A program made the position numbers and the translations under genes. A stretch of DNA of 64,000 nucleotides from Bryobacterales bacterium (GTDB lineage Bacteria > Acidobacteriota > Terriglobia > Bryobacterales > Bryobacteraceae): positions 62,001-126,000 of the forward strand of contig PLRS01000045.1 in the NCBI GenBank assembly GCA_003164035.1, in the 5' to 3' direction. Below, in pieces: positions 33,640-43,078 of this stretch (positions are counted from its first letter, which is position 1; each line of letters opens with the position of its first letter). Below the pieces are notes generated by a model. It was not told where the DNA came from, did not search any database, and saw only the letters and a list, made by a program, of their open reading frames with translations.

Positions 33640-33950
33640 CTAAAACAGGACATGACGGTCATTCGTCAGAGGCACCGCCCTTGTCGTATGCCGAATGCGG
33701 GGCGACAGCCCGTCTCTGATGATGCTGTCGAACCGTAAAATCTCTCGGTCTGTGTCTCCAATCCGCACTCCAGGTACGCCTGTCGGCACGCCGGCGCTTT
33801 CAGTCATGCCGAAAACCAGATCTCCGCCTGCGGTGTTAGCAAATGATGAAACGTCTGCTAGCAGCTTCCTTTTCCCGGCGTCACTAAACTCTGGGAGTTG
33901 CTGTTTGTAGTCGAGGGTTTTCGCTCTGCGACCGAAGCGTTCATCAGGGC
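33640..33950 (-). pseudogene. Remnant of an AlbA_2 (Schlafen-type) protein
   Basis: The minus strand encodes TLDYKQQLPEFSDAGKRK, SSFANTAGGDLVFGMTE, VPTGVPGV and IIRDGLSPRI before a stop at 33640-33642. These are the AlbA_2 domain motifs found at the N-terminus of many putative ATP-dependent regulators. There is no start codon with a site: the 5' end abuts the insertion-sequence fragment at 33962, and the rest of the protein is missing. Confidence 0.55.
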
Positions 33951-33961
33951 ACCGAGATCTG

Positions 33962-34158
33962 TCCTCGACGAGATATTCCCGGAGGCCGGAGCGTTTTACG
34001 TCATGGACAGGGCTACATCGATTTCGAGCGTCTTTACAGGTTCACGCTCAGTTCCGCCTTCTTCGTCGTGCGCACGAAATCCAACGTCCTGCTGCAGCGT
34101 CGCTACTCCCATGCCGTGGACAAGGCCACGGGCGTTCGCTCCGATCGCACCGTCATTC
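33962..34158 (+). pseudogene. Fragment of an IS4-type transposase
   Basis: This 197-bp piece is nearly identical to the minus strand of 45510-45710 inside the element at 45047-46374. It encodes ILDEIFPEAGAFYVMDR, then loses frame because one G is missing in GACAGGGCTAC (the larger copy has GACAGGGGCTAC). In contrast it keeps the intact FFVVRTKSNV junction that is broken in the larger copy. No inverted repeats are seen. Confidence 0.75.
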
Positions 34159-34235
34159 AGGCGCATACTTGGGGCTAGTCCATCAGCTCGCCAAAGCCGC
34201 GACCCGCCTGATAACATTGACCTGAGGATCTGCAG

Positions 34236-35069
34236 ATGTCAGACCGAAACGCTGAACAGTTGCCGACTACTCCACCAATGTCCGGTCCGGGCTTCTACGA
34301 TGAGCGCCTGCTCCGAACGCACCTCGAGCAGGCGGCGGCAAAACTGCCCGGCTCGGACTACTACGTTGTACTGCGCTGGATCCATGAAATTCTTCAGCCG
34401 AAAACCTACATCGAAATCGGAGTCCGCAACGGCGTATCGTTGCGCCAGGCACTCCCCGTTACGCTCCGACTCGGTATCGATCCCGCCCCCGCGCTGATCG
34501 GCGGCGCGCGCTCGAACGAGCGAATCTTCCCCATGACCAGCGACGAATTCTTCGAGTGCCACGACTTGCGCCAGACGCTCGGCGTCCCAGCATTCGGTCT
34601 CGCTTTCATCGACGGATTGCACTTGTGGGAACAAGCGCTCCAGGACTTCATCCATCTCGAGCGGATCGCTGGGCCAGAGTCGGCGATTCTCATTCACGAC
34701 TGCCTGCCGCTCGATGCCCTCACATCTCAAAGGCAACGCACCACCGATTTCTACAGCGGCGATGTCTGGAAACTAGCGGTCTGCCTCAAAGAGCAGCGCC
34801 CGGATCTCAGAATGGTCACGGTGCGCACTGGCCCCACGGGACTCTGCATCGTAAACCAGTTGGATCGCACGTCCACGATCCTGGCGAGCCGTCGCAACGA
34901 GTATGTCGAGCGGTATACCCGCCTCGACTACACCGATTTCGTGACACGCCCCGAGCGGTTGCCGAAGACCATCGGGAACGTCCGAGACGAGATTGTTTCC
35001 TGGTTTGCTGGACCACTCGAAACGGGTCACGGCCACGATCCCACTACCCGTATATCGACCACCAGTTGA
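34236..35069 (+). CDS. Class I SAM-dependent methyltransferase-like protein
   Basis: 277 residues. The glycine motif YIEIGVRNGVSLRQAL and acidic IDPAPAL form a SAM-binding start as in Methyltransf_24 and cephalosporin-hydroxylase-like enzymes. FIDGLHLWEQALQDF and ILIHDCLPLD are further family features (metal or acceptor site). It is probably an O-methyltransferase for sugar or glycan residues, given the glycosyltransferases around it. It overlaps the convergent gene by 26 nt. Confidence 0.75.
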   Translation: MSDRNAEQLPTTPPMSGPGFYDERLLRTHLEQAAAKLPGSDYYVVLRWIHEILQPKTYIEIGVRNGVSLRQALPVTLRLGIDPAPALIGGARSNERIFPMTSDEFFECHDLRQTLGVPAFGLAFIDGLHLWEQALQDFIHLERIAGPESAILIHDCLPLDALTSQRQRTTDFYSGDVWKLAVCLKEQRPDLRMVTVRTGPTGLCIVNQLDRTSTILASRRNEYVERYTRLDYTDFVTRPERLPKTIGNVRDEIVSWFAGPLETGHGHDPTTRISTTS

Positions 35070-35835
35070 AAATCGGTTCGGGGTTCAGCTCCGACCGGCC
35101 GTCGTCAAAATGCAACTGATCGGCGCCGACCTCGATCCGATCGAGACGGCCCCTCATGTTGTCGTAATGGAAGTTTTGTGAACCGCGACGCAGCCCAGCG
35201 CGGTCCCGCAGAATCCGCCTGCGCATCTGCGCCGCCGAACGCATCGGGTAGTGCCGCAAGTTGAACCGAACTGGGGACGGATTCCCAAGCGGCGGATTAT
35301 GGTTGAAGAGGCGGATATTGGTTGACGCCGCCCGCCAGCACCGGATGCGGGGGGCGCAATCCGGGAACAGACAGTAGTGGCGCACACGTTCCACCGCGGC
35401 CCCGCAATTCGGGGCGTCCGCACTGGTGAACCAGTAGTTGAAATTATTGAACTGGGCCCAATCGTACGGCGATTCGTGTAGCTCTTCCAGCCACCGCCAA
35501 TACGGCATGCTGCGGGACGGCCCCTCGAGGAACTCGTCCTGGTCGGGCCACGAGATCCAGTCATAGGCCCGCGTCCAGCCCTCCATAAGGTGGCGCGACA
35601 TAGCCGGATAGAGCTCGTAGAAATCGAACTCTCTCGGGATGTAGCGAGTCTCCAGCAGATCGCTCCGGAAGCGTTGGATTACCGCCGCGGTCTGATCCGT
35701 GGAGCCGTGGTCCCAGACGATCAGATCGTGATGTTGGCCGAGAAGGTAGGTGATGGAATCCTCCAGCAGATCGCCATCGTTGTAACAAAGCAATACTCCA
35801 AGAAACCGCAAATGGCTCACGGTACCTTCCTCCAC
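35044..35835 (-). CDS. GT2-like glycosyltransferase
   Basis: 263 residues. The N-terminal CYNDGDLLEDSITYLLGQ and VWDHGSTDQT form the nucleotide-binding start of GT2/GT-A enzymes. WISWPDQDEFL supplies a DxD-like metal site. The C-terminus has basic helices (RRRILRDRAGLRRG). The family resembles the Glyco_tranf_2_4 group. It is probably involved in surface glycan assembly. It begins 68 bp after the stop of the next minus-strand GT4 gene and may follow it in one transcript. Confidence 0.75.
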   Translation of the reverse strand: MEEGTVSHLRFLGVLLCYNDGDLLEDSITYLLGQHHDLIVWDHGSTDQTAAVIQRFRSDLLETRYIPREFDFYELYPAMSRHLMEGWTRAYDWISWPDQDEFLEGPSRSMPYWRWLEELHESPYDWAQFNNFNYWFTSADAPNCGAAVERVRHYCLFPDCAPRIRCWRAASTNIRLFNHNPPLGNPSPVRFNLRHYPMRSAAQMRRRILRDRAGLRRGSQNFHYDNMRGRLDRIEVGADQLHFDDGRSELNPEPIFNWWSIYG

Positions 35836-35903
35836 GGATTGCGCTTCCTCCCCTGTAAACTCATGGTGAATGGAGAGGATCTGTCAGCTGGCATAACAGG
35901 CGA

Positions 35904-37277
35904 TTAAGCATCGAGCTTTCGAATTTCTTCAACCAATTGTGCGCAACGTGCCATCCAGCTTTCCTGGCGTGCAACATCGCGACGGCGGCTCCGCAGCGCG
36001 GGATCGTCCTCTTGCAGCGCTTTCTCGATTTGAACCAAAAACTCATCTGGATTATCCGCAAGATAAACCAAACCCGGAAACTGGTCCATTTCCGGGAGGC
36101 GGGTGCTGACGACTGGCAGACCGCACGCAAAATACTCGTATAGCTTGATCGGATTCGTCGCCAGCGTCAACGGACAGCTTAGGAACGGGATGATCGCGAC
36201 ATCCATCTTGGAGAGGTGCGACGCTACCTCCCTATACGGTACCTGTCCCAGGAACAGAATGTTCGGAATACTGCGAAGGACGTCCAGCTTCCGCGAAGCC
36301 ACTGGCCCGACCAATACGAAGCGCAATTCAGGGTGTGCCAGGGCCGCCAGTCTCACCGATTCTGTGTCAAACCAAGAGTTCAAGGCGCCCACATAGCCAA
36401 TCACCTTCTGTGCGCCCCGGGCATTGCTCCCATCACGAGAAACGCATGCCGGGAAATCGGCCAAGTCAACCGCGTTGCGCATGAGCACGGCTTTACCCCG
36501 GAGTCCCGGGTGCTGGCCCAGGATGGATTCCATAAGCTGTCTTGCCGAGAAGACGATCAAGTCGCAATCGGTGAAGAGCCGCTGTTCCGCTTCAAGAAGG
36601 TCTTCCGAGATATCCTCGAAGCCAGCCATGAGATCATGGCAATCATAGATCACTTTGCAGCCCAGTCGCTCGCGGAGTTGAAATGCGACGTCCTGCCAGA
36701 CGGGAAAACTGACGATCAGGGCTGGGCGGGCCGAGGAGGCGGTACCCAGAACGGTCTCGATCGCATTGGTAATGATGGCAGTCTCGTTCGATCGCAATCG
36801 CCGACAATGAAAAACAGGTTCGAGAAGGAGGTGAATATGCAGCTCCAGCAGTCGCTGCCCGAGCGTGGAAACGAGGACGCTCGGGCTATTGAAATAGGTC
36901 TGTGGAAACTCCCTCCCTAGATGTGGATTCACATAGAAGCAGCGGTAGCCCATTGAGGCTAGCGATGTGGCGAAATGCTGCGACCGCTGCGTATACAAGT
37001 GCCAATCAGCCATCGGCAGGAATACAAGATCGCGGCGATTACCTTGCTCCGATTCGGATCTTTCCAGGAAAGCGGCGATTCCCGTGGTGGGGTATTCCCA
37101 ACACTTTTTGAAAGATCGTGGGTAATTCTCTTTCTTCCAACGAAAGTATAGCCACTTCAGATAGTACGGGCGTACCAACTCCTTGAGTGGAGCCAAACCG
37201 CTGAATACGCGGGATCCTAGGGCAGTCCTGCCCTCAAAACGCATTTCTGCCCTCCCTACGTTCCAACGGTTGAACAC
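35904..37277 (-). CDS. GT4-like glycosyltransferase
   Basis: 457 residues, GT-B fold. The N-terminal domain contains FLPMADWHLYTQRSQHFA and VIYDCHDLMAGFED. The C-terminal domain contains VIGYVGALNSWFDTE, FVLVGPV and the donor loop TNPIKLYEYFACGLPVVST. The central GT4 module of the fusion protein at 37560 shows the same arrangement, including DCMDDW and DPVKLYEYLSQGKPVV, so the two are related. Acceptor unknown; a cell-envelope polysaccharide is likely. Confidence 0.8.
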   Translation of the reverse strand: MFNRWNVGRAEMRFEGRTALGSRVFSGLAPLKELVRPYYLKWLYFRWKKENYPRSFKKCWEYPTTGIAAFLERSESEQGNRRDLVFLPMADWHLYTQRSQHFATSLASMGYRCFYVNPHLGREFPQTYFNSPSVLVSTLGQRLLELHIHLLLEPVFHCRRLRSNETAIITNAIETVLGTASSARPALIVSFPVWQDVAFQLRERLGCKVIYDCHDLMAGFEDISEDLLEAEQRLFTDCDLIVFSARQLMESILGQHPGLRGKAVLMRNAVDLADFPACVSRDGSNARGAQKVIGYVGALNSWFDTESVRLAALAHPELRFVLVGPVASRKLDVLRSIPNILFLGQVPYREVASHLSKMDVAIIPFLSCPLTLATNPIKLYEYFACGLPVVSTRLPEMDQFPGLVYLADNPDEFLVQIEKALQEDDPALRSRRRDVARQESWMARCAQLVEEIRKLDA

Positions 37278-37559
37278 CAGAATCCTGAGCCGCTATCGCA
37301 CGACAAAAATGACGTCTGCCTGGAGAATTGGGGCACGCGCCGGCGGCGGACCTCATTAGAGCAAAAGACCAGACTACCATTTTACGATGCCTATTTCCAC
37401 GCTCGGTCATTGTCATTGCTGGATCCGCACCAAGTTTAAGGCTGCCCGGGTTTTCTCGCGCAATACCAGGACCGGCTTTCCCAGCGAAGGGGCTTCCTCC
37501 TGGATTCCTATTCCCGTCTGTCGAGGCAACCTGCCGGAAGCTATAATGATACGTCAAGA

Positions 37560-40500
37560 ATGGAATATTCGTACGATCCTGGCACTTTTGCGCCGAAGGC
37601 GGAATTATGGAAAGAACAAGCGTGTTCCCGCGATCCGGTGAGCGGTGTCTATCTCCCGCTTGGCACTCGCCGCGATATACCCTATTCGGATGGCGATGAA
37701 GTCGAATCGCGGTTACTAGATGTCCTGCGCGGGGCCTTCGATCGGGCGGTGGGGTCGCTCGAACTCGCACATGCCATTACCGATTTTCCTTCTCGCTACC
37801 ATCTAAGTTCGCAGCGGGCGAACCTCTTGCGGCCACTCACCGGCCTTTTGCATGGCCGCGTTCTCGTCGTCGGCGCCGGATGCGGCGCTGAGGCTCGTTT
37901 TATCGGCGAACTCGGAGCGGAAGTTTGGGCGGTGGAAGGCAGCAGGCGCCGAGCGGAGATTTGTGCCGAGCGCTGCCGCGATCTTCCCAACGTCTCTGTT
38001 TTCTGCACACCAATCGAAGAGTTTCGCCCTCCGGTTCCGTTCGATGTCGCTACGCTCGTTGGTGTCCTGGAGTACAGTACGCGCCTGCTGCAAAGCAGCG
38101 AGGCTCGGTTGCGTTTGCTGCGAATCTGCCGCGATTTCCTCCTCCCCAATGGTGCGCTGATCCTCGCAATCGAGAATCTTCTGGGACTGAAGTACTTCGC
38201 TGGCGCTCCCGAAGATCACATCGGCGTGCCATTTGCCAATATGAACGGCGCTCGTGGATCGGAGGGTCCCATGACGCTCGGCCGGGCTGAACTTACCCAG
38301 CTTCTCCGCGACGCCGGTTTCCCATATTGCGACTTTCTCTATCCGTTTCCAGACTACAAATTCCCGAGGGTTATCGTGCACCCGCGGGCAATTCGCGAAT
38401 TGGGCGAGAATCTTGCCGAAATCGTTTGGACCGCCGCGGTAGCGGAGGGCAGCCTGCGTTACGAAAGGCTGTTTTCCGAGGAAATGTGCTGGCCCGCCAT
38501 CATCCGAAACGGGTTGCTCGAGGAAATGGCCAATTCGTTCCTGGTCACCGCCCGGCCGTCGCCCGCGGAAGTCTTGAATCACGACCGACTGGTGTATTTC
38601 TATGCGGACGTGAGACGGCGAGAGTATGCGAAAGAGAGCATCGTCGAGAGGTCCAGCGATGGAATTCTGGTTCGCCGCCGAAAGCTCTTTGCTGCCGCAG
38701 CACCGCCGGGCGAACCTTATTCACAATTGCTCCTCGATGAGCAATTGATACACGGGCGCCTCTTGCTGTCTGGGTTCCTTGAGGTTGTCAATCGCCCGGG
38801 ATGGAAAGAAAGGGATATTGCGGACTGGGGCCGTCCTTGGCTGGACTTCCTCAAGTCGCAGGCGTTGCCTGGCGGATCGGCCAGCGCGTGGGAAGCGCTG
38901 CTTCCGCCGGGACTGGTGGATTGCACGCCGTCAAACCTCGTGCTGCTTCCAAGCGGGCAGTTACAGCCGTTTGATCAGGAGTGGATCGCAGCCGGGCCGC
39001 TCGCCTTGCCGTTTGTCGTGTTTCGAGGGTTGTTCGGTCTTTTCATCCAGGTTCATAGCATCGCGGCTCCCGCCGATATCCCGCAACGCGGAATTGCCCT
39101 TGTCTGCCAGCGGGTGATGCTGCAATGGGACCTCCCGGTGACCTCCCAATCCCTGGAAGATCTTATCCGGCAGGAATGTTCATTTCAGGAGTCAGTCGGT
39201 GGCATCCGTACCAGTCCCGAAACATACCTGGGCGCCACGCTGCCGCCGATCCGATGCCACAACTACAGCGACATAGATACGATGACTTTTCCATCGGCGG
39301 AGTGCTTTGATAACGGCACGCCGATTGTTCCGATCCTCAAGGAGTGTTACCGCTCGGCGGACCCTCAACTGCGAATGAAATGGTTTCGCGCCCTAACATC
39401 GACCGGCTTCGGGTCCTTTTTCTCCTGGCTCAATGCCCCTGCCGAGATTTCGGCGGTGGAACACTACACGGAACTTCCGATTACGCATCTTGCCGCCTTT
39501 CTGCATCTGCAGAGAGCGGATCTCAGAGCCGCTTTTCCCGATCCGGGCTCGCAGGACCGAGTCCGATTCATCGAATGGTTCCTGAATCATGGCCGTGCCG
39601 AATATGACCTCGATCCGGTTTTTCTGGAAGGAACTTCGCTGGCGTGGCGGCGCTGGTCGAGCGCCCAGGCGCTGGCCAAGAGCCTGGCCGAGGCGGAGGG
39701 GCGCATCGCTGCGGTGTATACTGCCGCTGAACGATACTCTGAAGTGTTCGACTGCACCTTGGACGTCTATCGCGGGCAGAGGGCCTGGAAACTGATGCTT
39801 GCTGTTCGCCGGGCCTACGCGATGGTTGTCCGTTACGGTTGGAAGGGCCGCATTCGATTGCTATTGGGTCCTCGCCCGCCGATCGGCAATTATGAGTTGT
39901 CGTTTCCGTCGCTGAAAAACTACCTGCCGCCGCGGCCGGAGAGCGGGCCATCGGAAGGAATCTCGACGCTGTCGACCAATCAGCCGCCGCCCAGCCGCTA
40001 TGACGTGATCGTCCTGGCGATCATCGATTTTGGTTTCCGGTTCCAGCGTCCCCAACAGATCGCCTCGGAATTCGCGCGCAGAGGCCATCGGGTCTTCTGG
40101 GTAACCGCCACCGAAGTGTTGCCTCCGAATTCTCCGAAGCCCTATCGCGTTGTCCCACTGCGCGAGGGAATCTGGGAGGTCCGCGTACGGGCCCCACAGT
40201 GCGACCCGTATCTGGCCATTCTAACCGACGCCACGGTTCGCGAATTCCAGGCGGGCTTGGACCTCCTGTATCGCGACTGGGCCATCGCCGAAACTGCCAT
40301 CGTGGTCCAGTTACCGTTCTGGCGGCGGCTGGCCTTGAGTTTGCGTCGCGAGGCATCCAGCGTAATCGTTTACGATTGCATGGATGACTGGGACACCTTC
40401 GAAAACCTCGGCGACTTTAATCGCACGGAGGAGGCGCAACTAGCCGCCGAGTGCGACGTCCTCGTCGTTACAGCGGGGAAACTGAAACAGAAGTTCGCCG

Positions 40501-41954
40501 ATCGAGGGCTGGCGCCCGTGCTGGTGCGCAATGGCGCCGATTTTGAGTTCTTCAGGTCCGCCGAACCTTTGCCTGAACTGTCAGGCCGCCGCCGGCCGGT
40601 AATCGGCTACTTCGGAGCAATCGCGGACTGGATCGATCTGGATCTGGTGTACGACGTAGCCAAATCCCGCCCCGACTATTCATTCATTTTAGTAGGACAG
40701 GTATTTGGCAGAGATACGTCCGCTCTCGAATCGCTGCGCAATGTATGGCTCCTCGGGTCCCGCCCCTACGAGCAGATGGCCCAGTTGCTGGCCGGCTTCG
40801 ATGTCTGTATCATACCCTTCCTCCTGAACCAGGTTACACACGCAACCGATCCGGTGAAGCTCTATGAGTACCTCTCGCAGGGCAAGCCGGTGGTAGCCAC
40901 GGACATGGGTGAACTTCGCGCCTGTGCGGATCTGCTCTATCTCGCCCGCGGCAGCGAGCAATTCGCCGCCAAGCTGGACGCCGCGGTCGCCGAATCTGAC
41001 GCGGCCCTCCGCGAGAGACGAATCGACTTCGCCCGAACGAATAGCTGGCCGACTCGCGTGTCAGTCCTAGACATGGCCATACGGGAGTGCTTTCCAAAGG
41101 TCTCGGTTCTGATTGTCACCCATAACAGCGCCGAGTTCCTCGGCCCGTGCCTTCGCGCGCTTTCTGTCGATACTTCCTATCCCGCCATGGAGGTGATCGT
41201 CATCGACAATGCCTCCACAGACGAAAGCGCAGGTATTGCTGAGCAATTCAAAGCTGAAGATGATCGTATTTCGGTCGTAAGGATGGCCTCCAATACGGGC
41301 TTTGCCGGGGGGAACAACGCCGCCGCAAGGTTCGCCAGCGGTGAGTTTTTGGTTTTCCTCAACGCCGATGCGATGGTGACCCCCGGTTGGCTGGCTTATC
41401 TCCTGCGTCATCTGGACTTGGATCCATCAATCGGCCTGATCTGTCCGGTAACCAACTTCGCGGGCAATGAAGCGAAGATCAATGTGGAGTATACCGACGA
41501 GCGGAGCATGCGCAGTTTCGCCCTGCGGATTGCCAGCGAGAACCGCGGCTCAGTAATCGATATGCGCGTCGCGCCGTTGTTCTGTGCTTTAATACGGCGG
41601 GATCTGTTCCAGGATCTCGGCGGACTGGATGAAGGCTACCGGATTGGCATGTTTGAAGATGACGATCTGGCCGAGGCCGTTCGGAAGCGCGGATTCCGCG
41701 TCTGCGCCGCTGACGACTGCTTCGTGCATCATTTCGGCCAGGGCTCTTTTTCGAAGCTCGCTCAAGAAGAATATGACCGAATTTTCGAGGCGAACCGCAG
41801 GCACTTTGAGCAGAAGTGGAATACGACATGGATTCGCCACCAGACACGGCCCAATGTCCGGCCAGCGTACGAGGAGGCCCGCTTCACGCCGGCGAAGTTT
41901 TGCGAGGCGCCTTTGAAGAACACCCCAACAGCGCGGCAGCCCCCATCTTGGTGA
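37560..41954 (+). CDS. Methyltransferase-GT4-GT2 fusion protein
   Basis: 1464 residues in one uninterrupted frame. The class I methyltransferase spans about residues 75-260 (RVLVVGAGCGAEARF, then LVGVLEYSTRL). A long middle part of about 500 residues has no clear match. The GT4 domain is at about 812-1160 (DVIVLAIIDFGFRFQRPQQ, YDCMDDWDTFEN, DPVKLYEYLSQGKPVV). The GT2 domain is at about 1177-1400 (VSVLIVTHNSAEFL, VIDNASTDES, FLNADAMVTPGW, FEDDDL). Several glycan-building steps, methyl capping plus two sugar transfers, could happen on one chain. No membrane segments. Neighbouring stand-alone methyltransferases and transferases point to the same surface polymer. Confidence 0.85.
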   Translation: MEYSYDPGTFAPKAELWKEQACSRDPVSGVYLPLGTRRDIPYSDGDEVESRLLDVLRGAFDRAVGSLELAHAITDFPSRYHLSSQRANLLRPLTGLLHGRVLVVGAGCGAEARFIGELGAEVWAVEGSRRRAEICAERCRDLPNVSVFCTPIEEFRPPVPFDVATLVGVLEYSTRLLQSSEARLRLLRICRDFLLPNGALILAIENLLGLKYFAGAPEDHIGVPFANMNGARGSEGPMTLGRAELTQLLRDAGFPYCDFLYPFPDYKFPRVIVHPRAIRELGENLAEIVWTAAVAEGSLRYERLFSEEMCWPAIIRNGLLEEMANSFLVTARPSPAEVLNHDRLVYFYADVRRREYAKESIVERSSDGILVRRRKLFAAAAPPGEPYSQLLLDEQLIHGRLLLSGFLEVVNRPGWKERDIADWGRPWLDFLKSQALPGGSASAWEALLPPGLVDCTPSNLVLLPSGQLQPFDQEWIAAGPLALPFVVFRGLFGLFIQVHSIAAPADIPQRGIALVCQRVMLQWDLPVTSQSLEDLIRQECSFQESVGGIRTSPETYLGATLPPIRCHNYSDIDTMTFPSAECFDNGTPIVPILKECYRSADPQLRMKWFRALTSTGFGSFFSWLNAPAEISAVEHYTELPITHLAAFLHLQRADLRAAFPDPGSQDRVRFIEWFLNHGRAEYDLDPVFLEGTSLAWRRWSSAQALAKSLAEAEGRIAAVYTAAERYSEVFDCTLDVYRGQRAWKLMLAVRRAYAMVVRYGWKGRIRLLLGPRPPIGNYELSFPSLKNYLPPRPESGPSEGISTLSTNQPPPSRYDVIVLAIIDFGFRFQRPQQIASEFARRGHRVFWVTATEVLPPNSPKPYRVVPLREGIWEVRVRAPQCDPYLAILTDATVREFQAGLDLLYRDWAIAETAIVVQLPFWRRLALSLRREASSVIVYDCMDDWDTFENLGDFNRTEEAQLAAECDVLVVTAGKLKQKFADRGLAPVLVRNGADFEFFRSAEPLPELSGRRRPVIGYFGAIADWIDLDLVYDVAKSRPDYSFILVGQVFGRDTSALESLRNVWLLGSRPYEQMAQLLAGFDVCIIPFLLNQVTHATDPVKLYEYLSQGKPVVATDMGELRACADLLYLARGSEQFAAKLDAAVAESDAALRERRIDFARTNSWPTRVSVLDMAIRECFPKVSVLIVTHNSAEFLGPCLRALSVDTSYPAMEVIVIDNASTDESAGIAEQFKAEDDRISVVRMASNTGFAGGNNAAARFASGEFLVFLNADAMVTPGWLAYLLRHLDLDPSIGLICPVTNFAGNEAKINVEYTDERSMRSFALRIASENRGSVIDMRVAPLFCALIRRDLFQDLGGLDEGYRIGMFEDDDLAEAVRKRGFRVCAADDCFVHHFGQGSFSKLAQEEYDRIFEANRRHFEQKWNTTWIRHQTRPNVRPAYEEARFTPAKFCEAPLKNTPTARQPPSW

Positions 41955-42029
41955 GCGACACACCGCGGCGCTCTACAGCCCCCGTCCCGGAATGTCGGCA
42001 TGGAGGGCACGAAACGATCGATCCCCCAT

Positions 42030-42129
42030 TCAGAGGATCGAGCGACGTCAGACCACAGTCACGGCAACGGCAGTACCAATACGGAACTTTCTTGAAGAGG
42101 CCTCGCTGCTGTCCTCCACAGGCAGACAA
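42030..42129 (-). pseudogene. N-terminal scrap of a zinc-ribbon methyltransferase
   Basis: The minus-strand frame from 42129 reads MSACGGQQRGLFKKV, then CRCRDCGLTSLDPL, the usual zinc-ribbon start of sugar-type class I methyltransferases. After LDPL the similarity stops and the frame continues in unrelated sequence. Likely a remnant left by recombination. Confidence 0.4.
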
Positions 42130-42154
42130 GCGCGATACGGACGCAAGTTCGAAT

Positions 42155-43078
42155 TCACCGAATCGATTTCCCCTGTCCGATTAGAAGCGCAAAATCGCTC
42201 GGCAGCAAACCCGCCGCGATGAGCGAGGTCTCGATGCCATCGATACAGTCGACCAGGCGATCCACTTCCGGATCGTCATCCGCCAGGTTCTGGACGATCC
42301 CCGAGTAGAGAAGATGCTGAATTGTCCCGCCGAGATTTTGGCGACGTACGACCTCGAAATGTTGGTAGAACGCAGTCACGATATCCGCCGAGCGAATCGC
42401 CTCGCTGGGACAGACCTCGATAACCTGTTCGGGAGTGCTGCGGCCTTCCGAGCGTTTTTCGACGCCGTTTGCATACCGCCGCAGATCTTTGGACATCAGT
42501 CCAAGTAACCGCTCCACCCAACTCAGTTGGAGATCCGTCCATTGAAAGCGGCTGGGGCCCACGAACTCGTCGAGAACGAAGAAGCCGCGATCGGTGAGTC
42601 CCGCGCTCACCTGTTCCATGATATGTTCCAAAGCCTCGAAATGATGGAAGCTCTGGCGCGCGTAAATCAAGTCGTATTTTCGGCGTTCCAGCTTGATCGT
42701 ATTGACGTCGCTTGCCCTCAACTCGACGTTCCCCTTGGCCGTAAATCGCGAAACGTCCAGGTCGATGCCGACGCCCTTGCGTGCCAATCCTCGTTGCAAG
42801 TTCTCCGCCAGGGCCGCCCCGTTTCCGCACCCCAGTTCCAAGGCGATCTCCGCCGGTCCGGACAATTTGCCAATGATCCAATCCTGCCATTCCAGTCCTT
42901 CGATCAGTGCCTTGCCGTGGTAGTGGTACGCCACCCGTGGGTGATTCAGCCAGAAGAGACGCTCGCCGCCGGCCGCGCGGCGCTCGACATCGTTCCAGTG
43001 CGACACCTCCGCCGCTCGGTTGTCGCGGCGATCTGTGACCTCCTCCCGCTTCCGCCAACCTTGGAGAAATGACATCAC
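42155..43078 (-). CDS. Class I SAM-dependent methyltransferase
   Basis: 307 residues. Motif I is LELGCGNGAALAEN, followed by GIDLDVSRF; YDLIYARQSFHHFEALEHIM is motif IV/post-IV with the usual HHF. DRGFFVLDEFVGPSRFQW follows. The N-terminus (NDVERRAAGGERLFWLNHPRVAYHY) suggests a small-molecule or sugar substrate. It lies at the end of the glycan cluster and is convergent with the fusion gene. Confidence 0.85.
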   Translation of the reverse strand: MMSFLQGWRKREEVTDRRDNRAAEVSHWNDVERRAAGGERLFWLNHPRVAYHYHGKALIEGLEWQDWIIGKLSGPAEIALELGCGNGAALAENLQRGLARKGVGIDLDVSRFTAKGNVELRASDVNTIKLERRKYDLIYARQSFHHFEALEHIMEQVSAGLTDRGFFVLDEFVGPSRFQWTDLQLSWVERLLGLMSKDLRRYANGVEKRSEGRSTPEQVIEVCPSEAIRSADIVTAFYQHFEVVRRQNLGGTIQHLLYSGIVQNLADDDPEVDRLVDCIDGIETSLIAAGLLPSDFALLIGQGKSIR

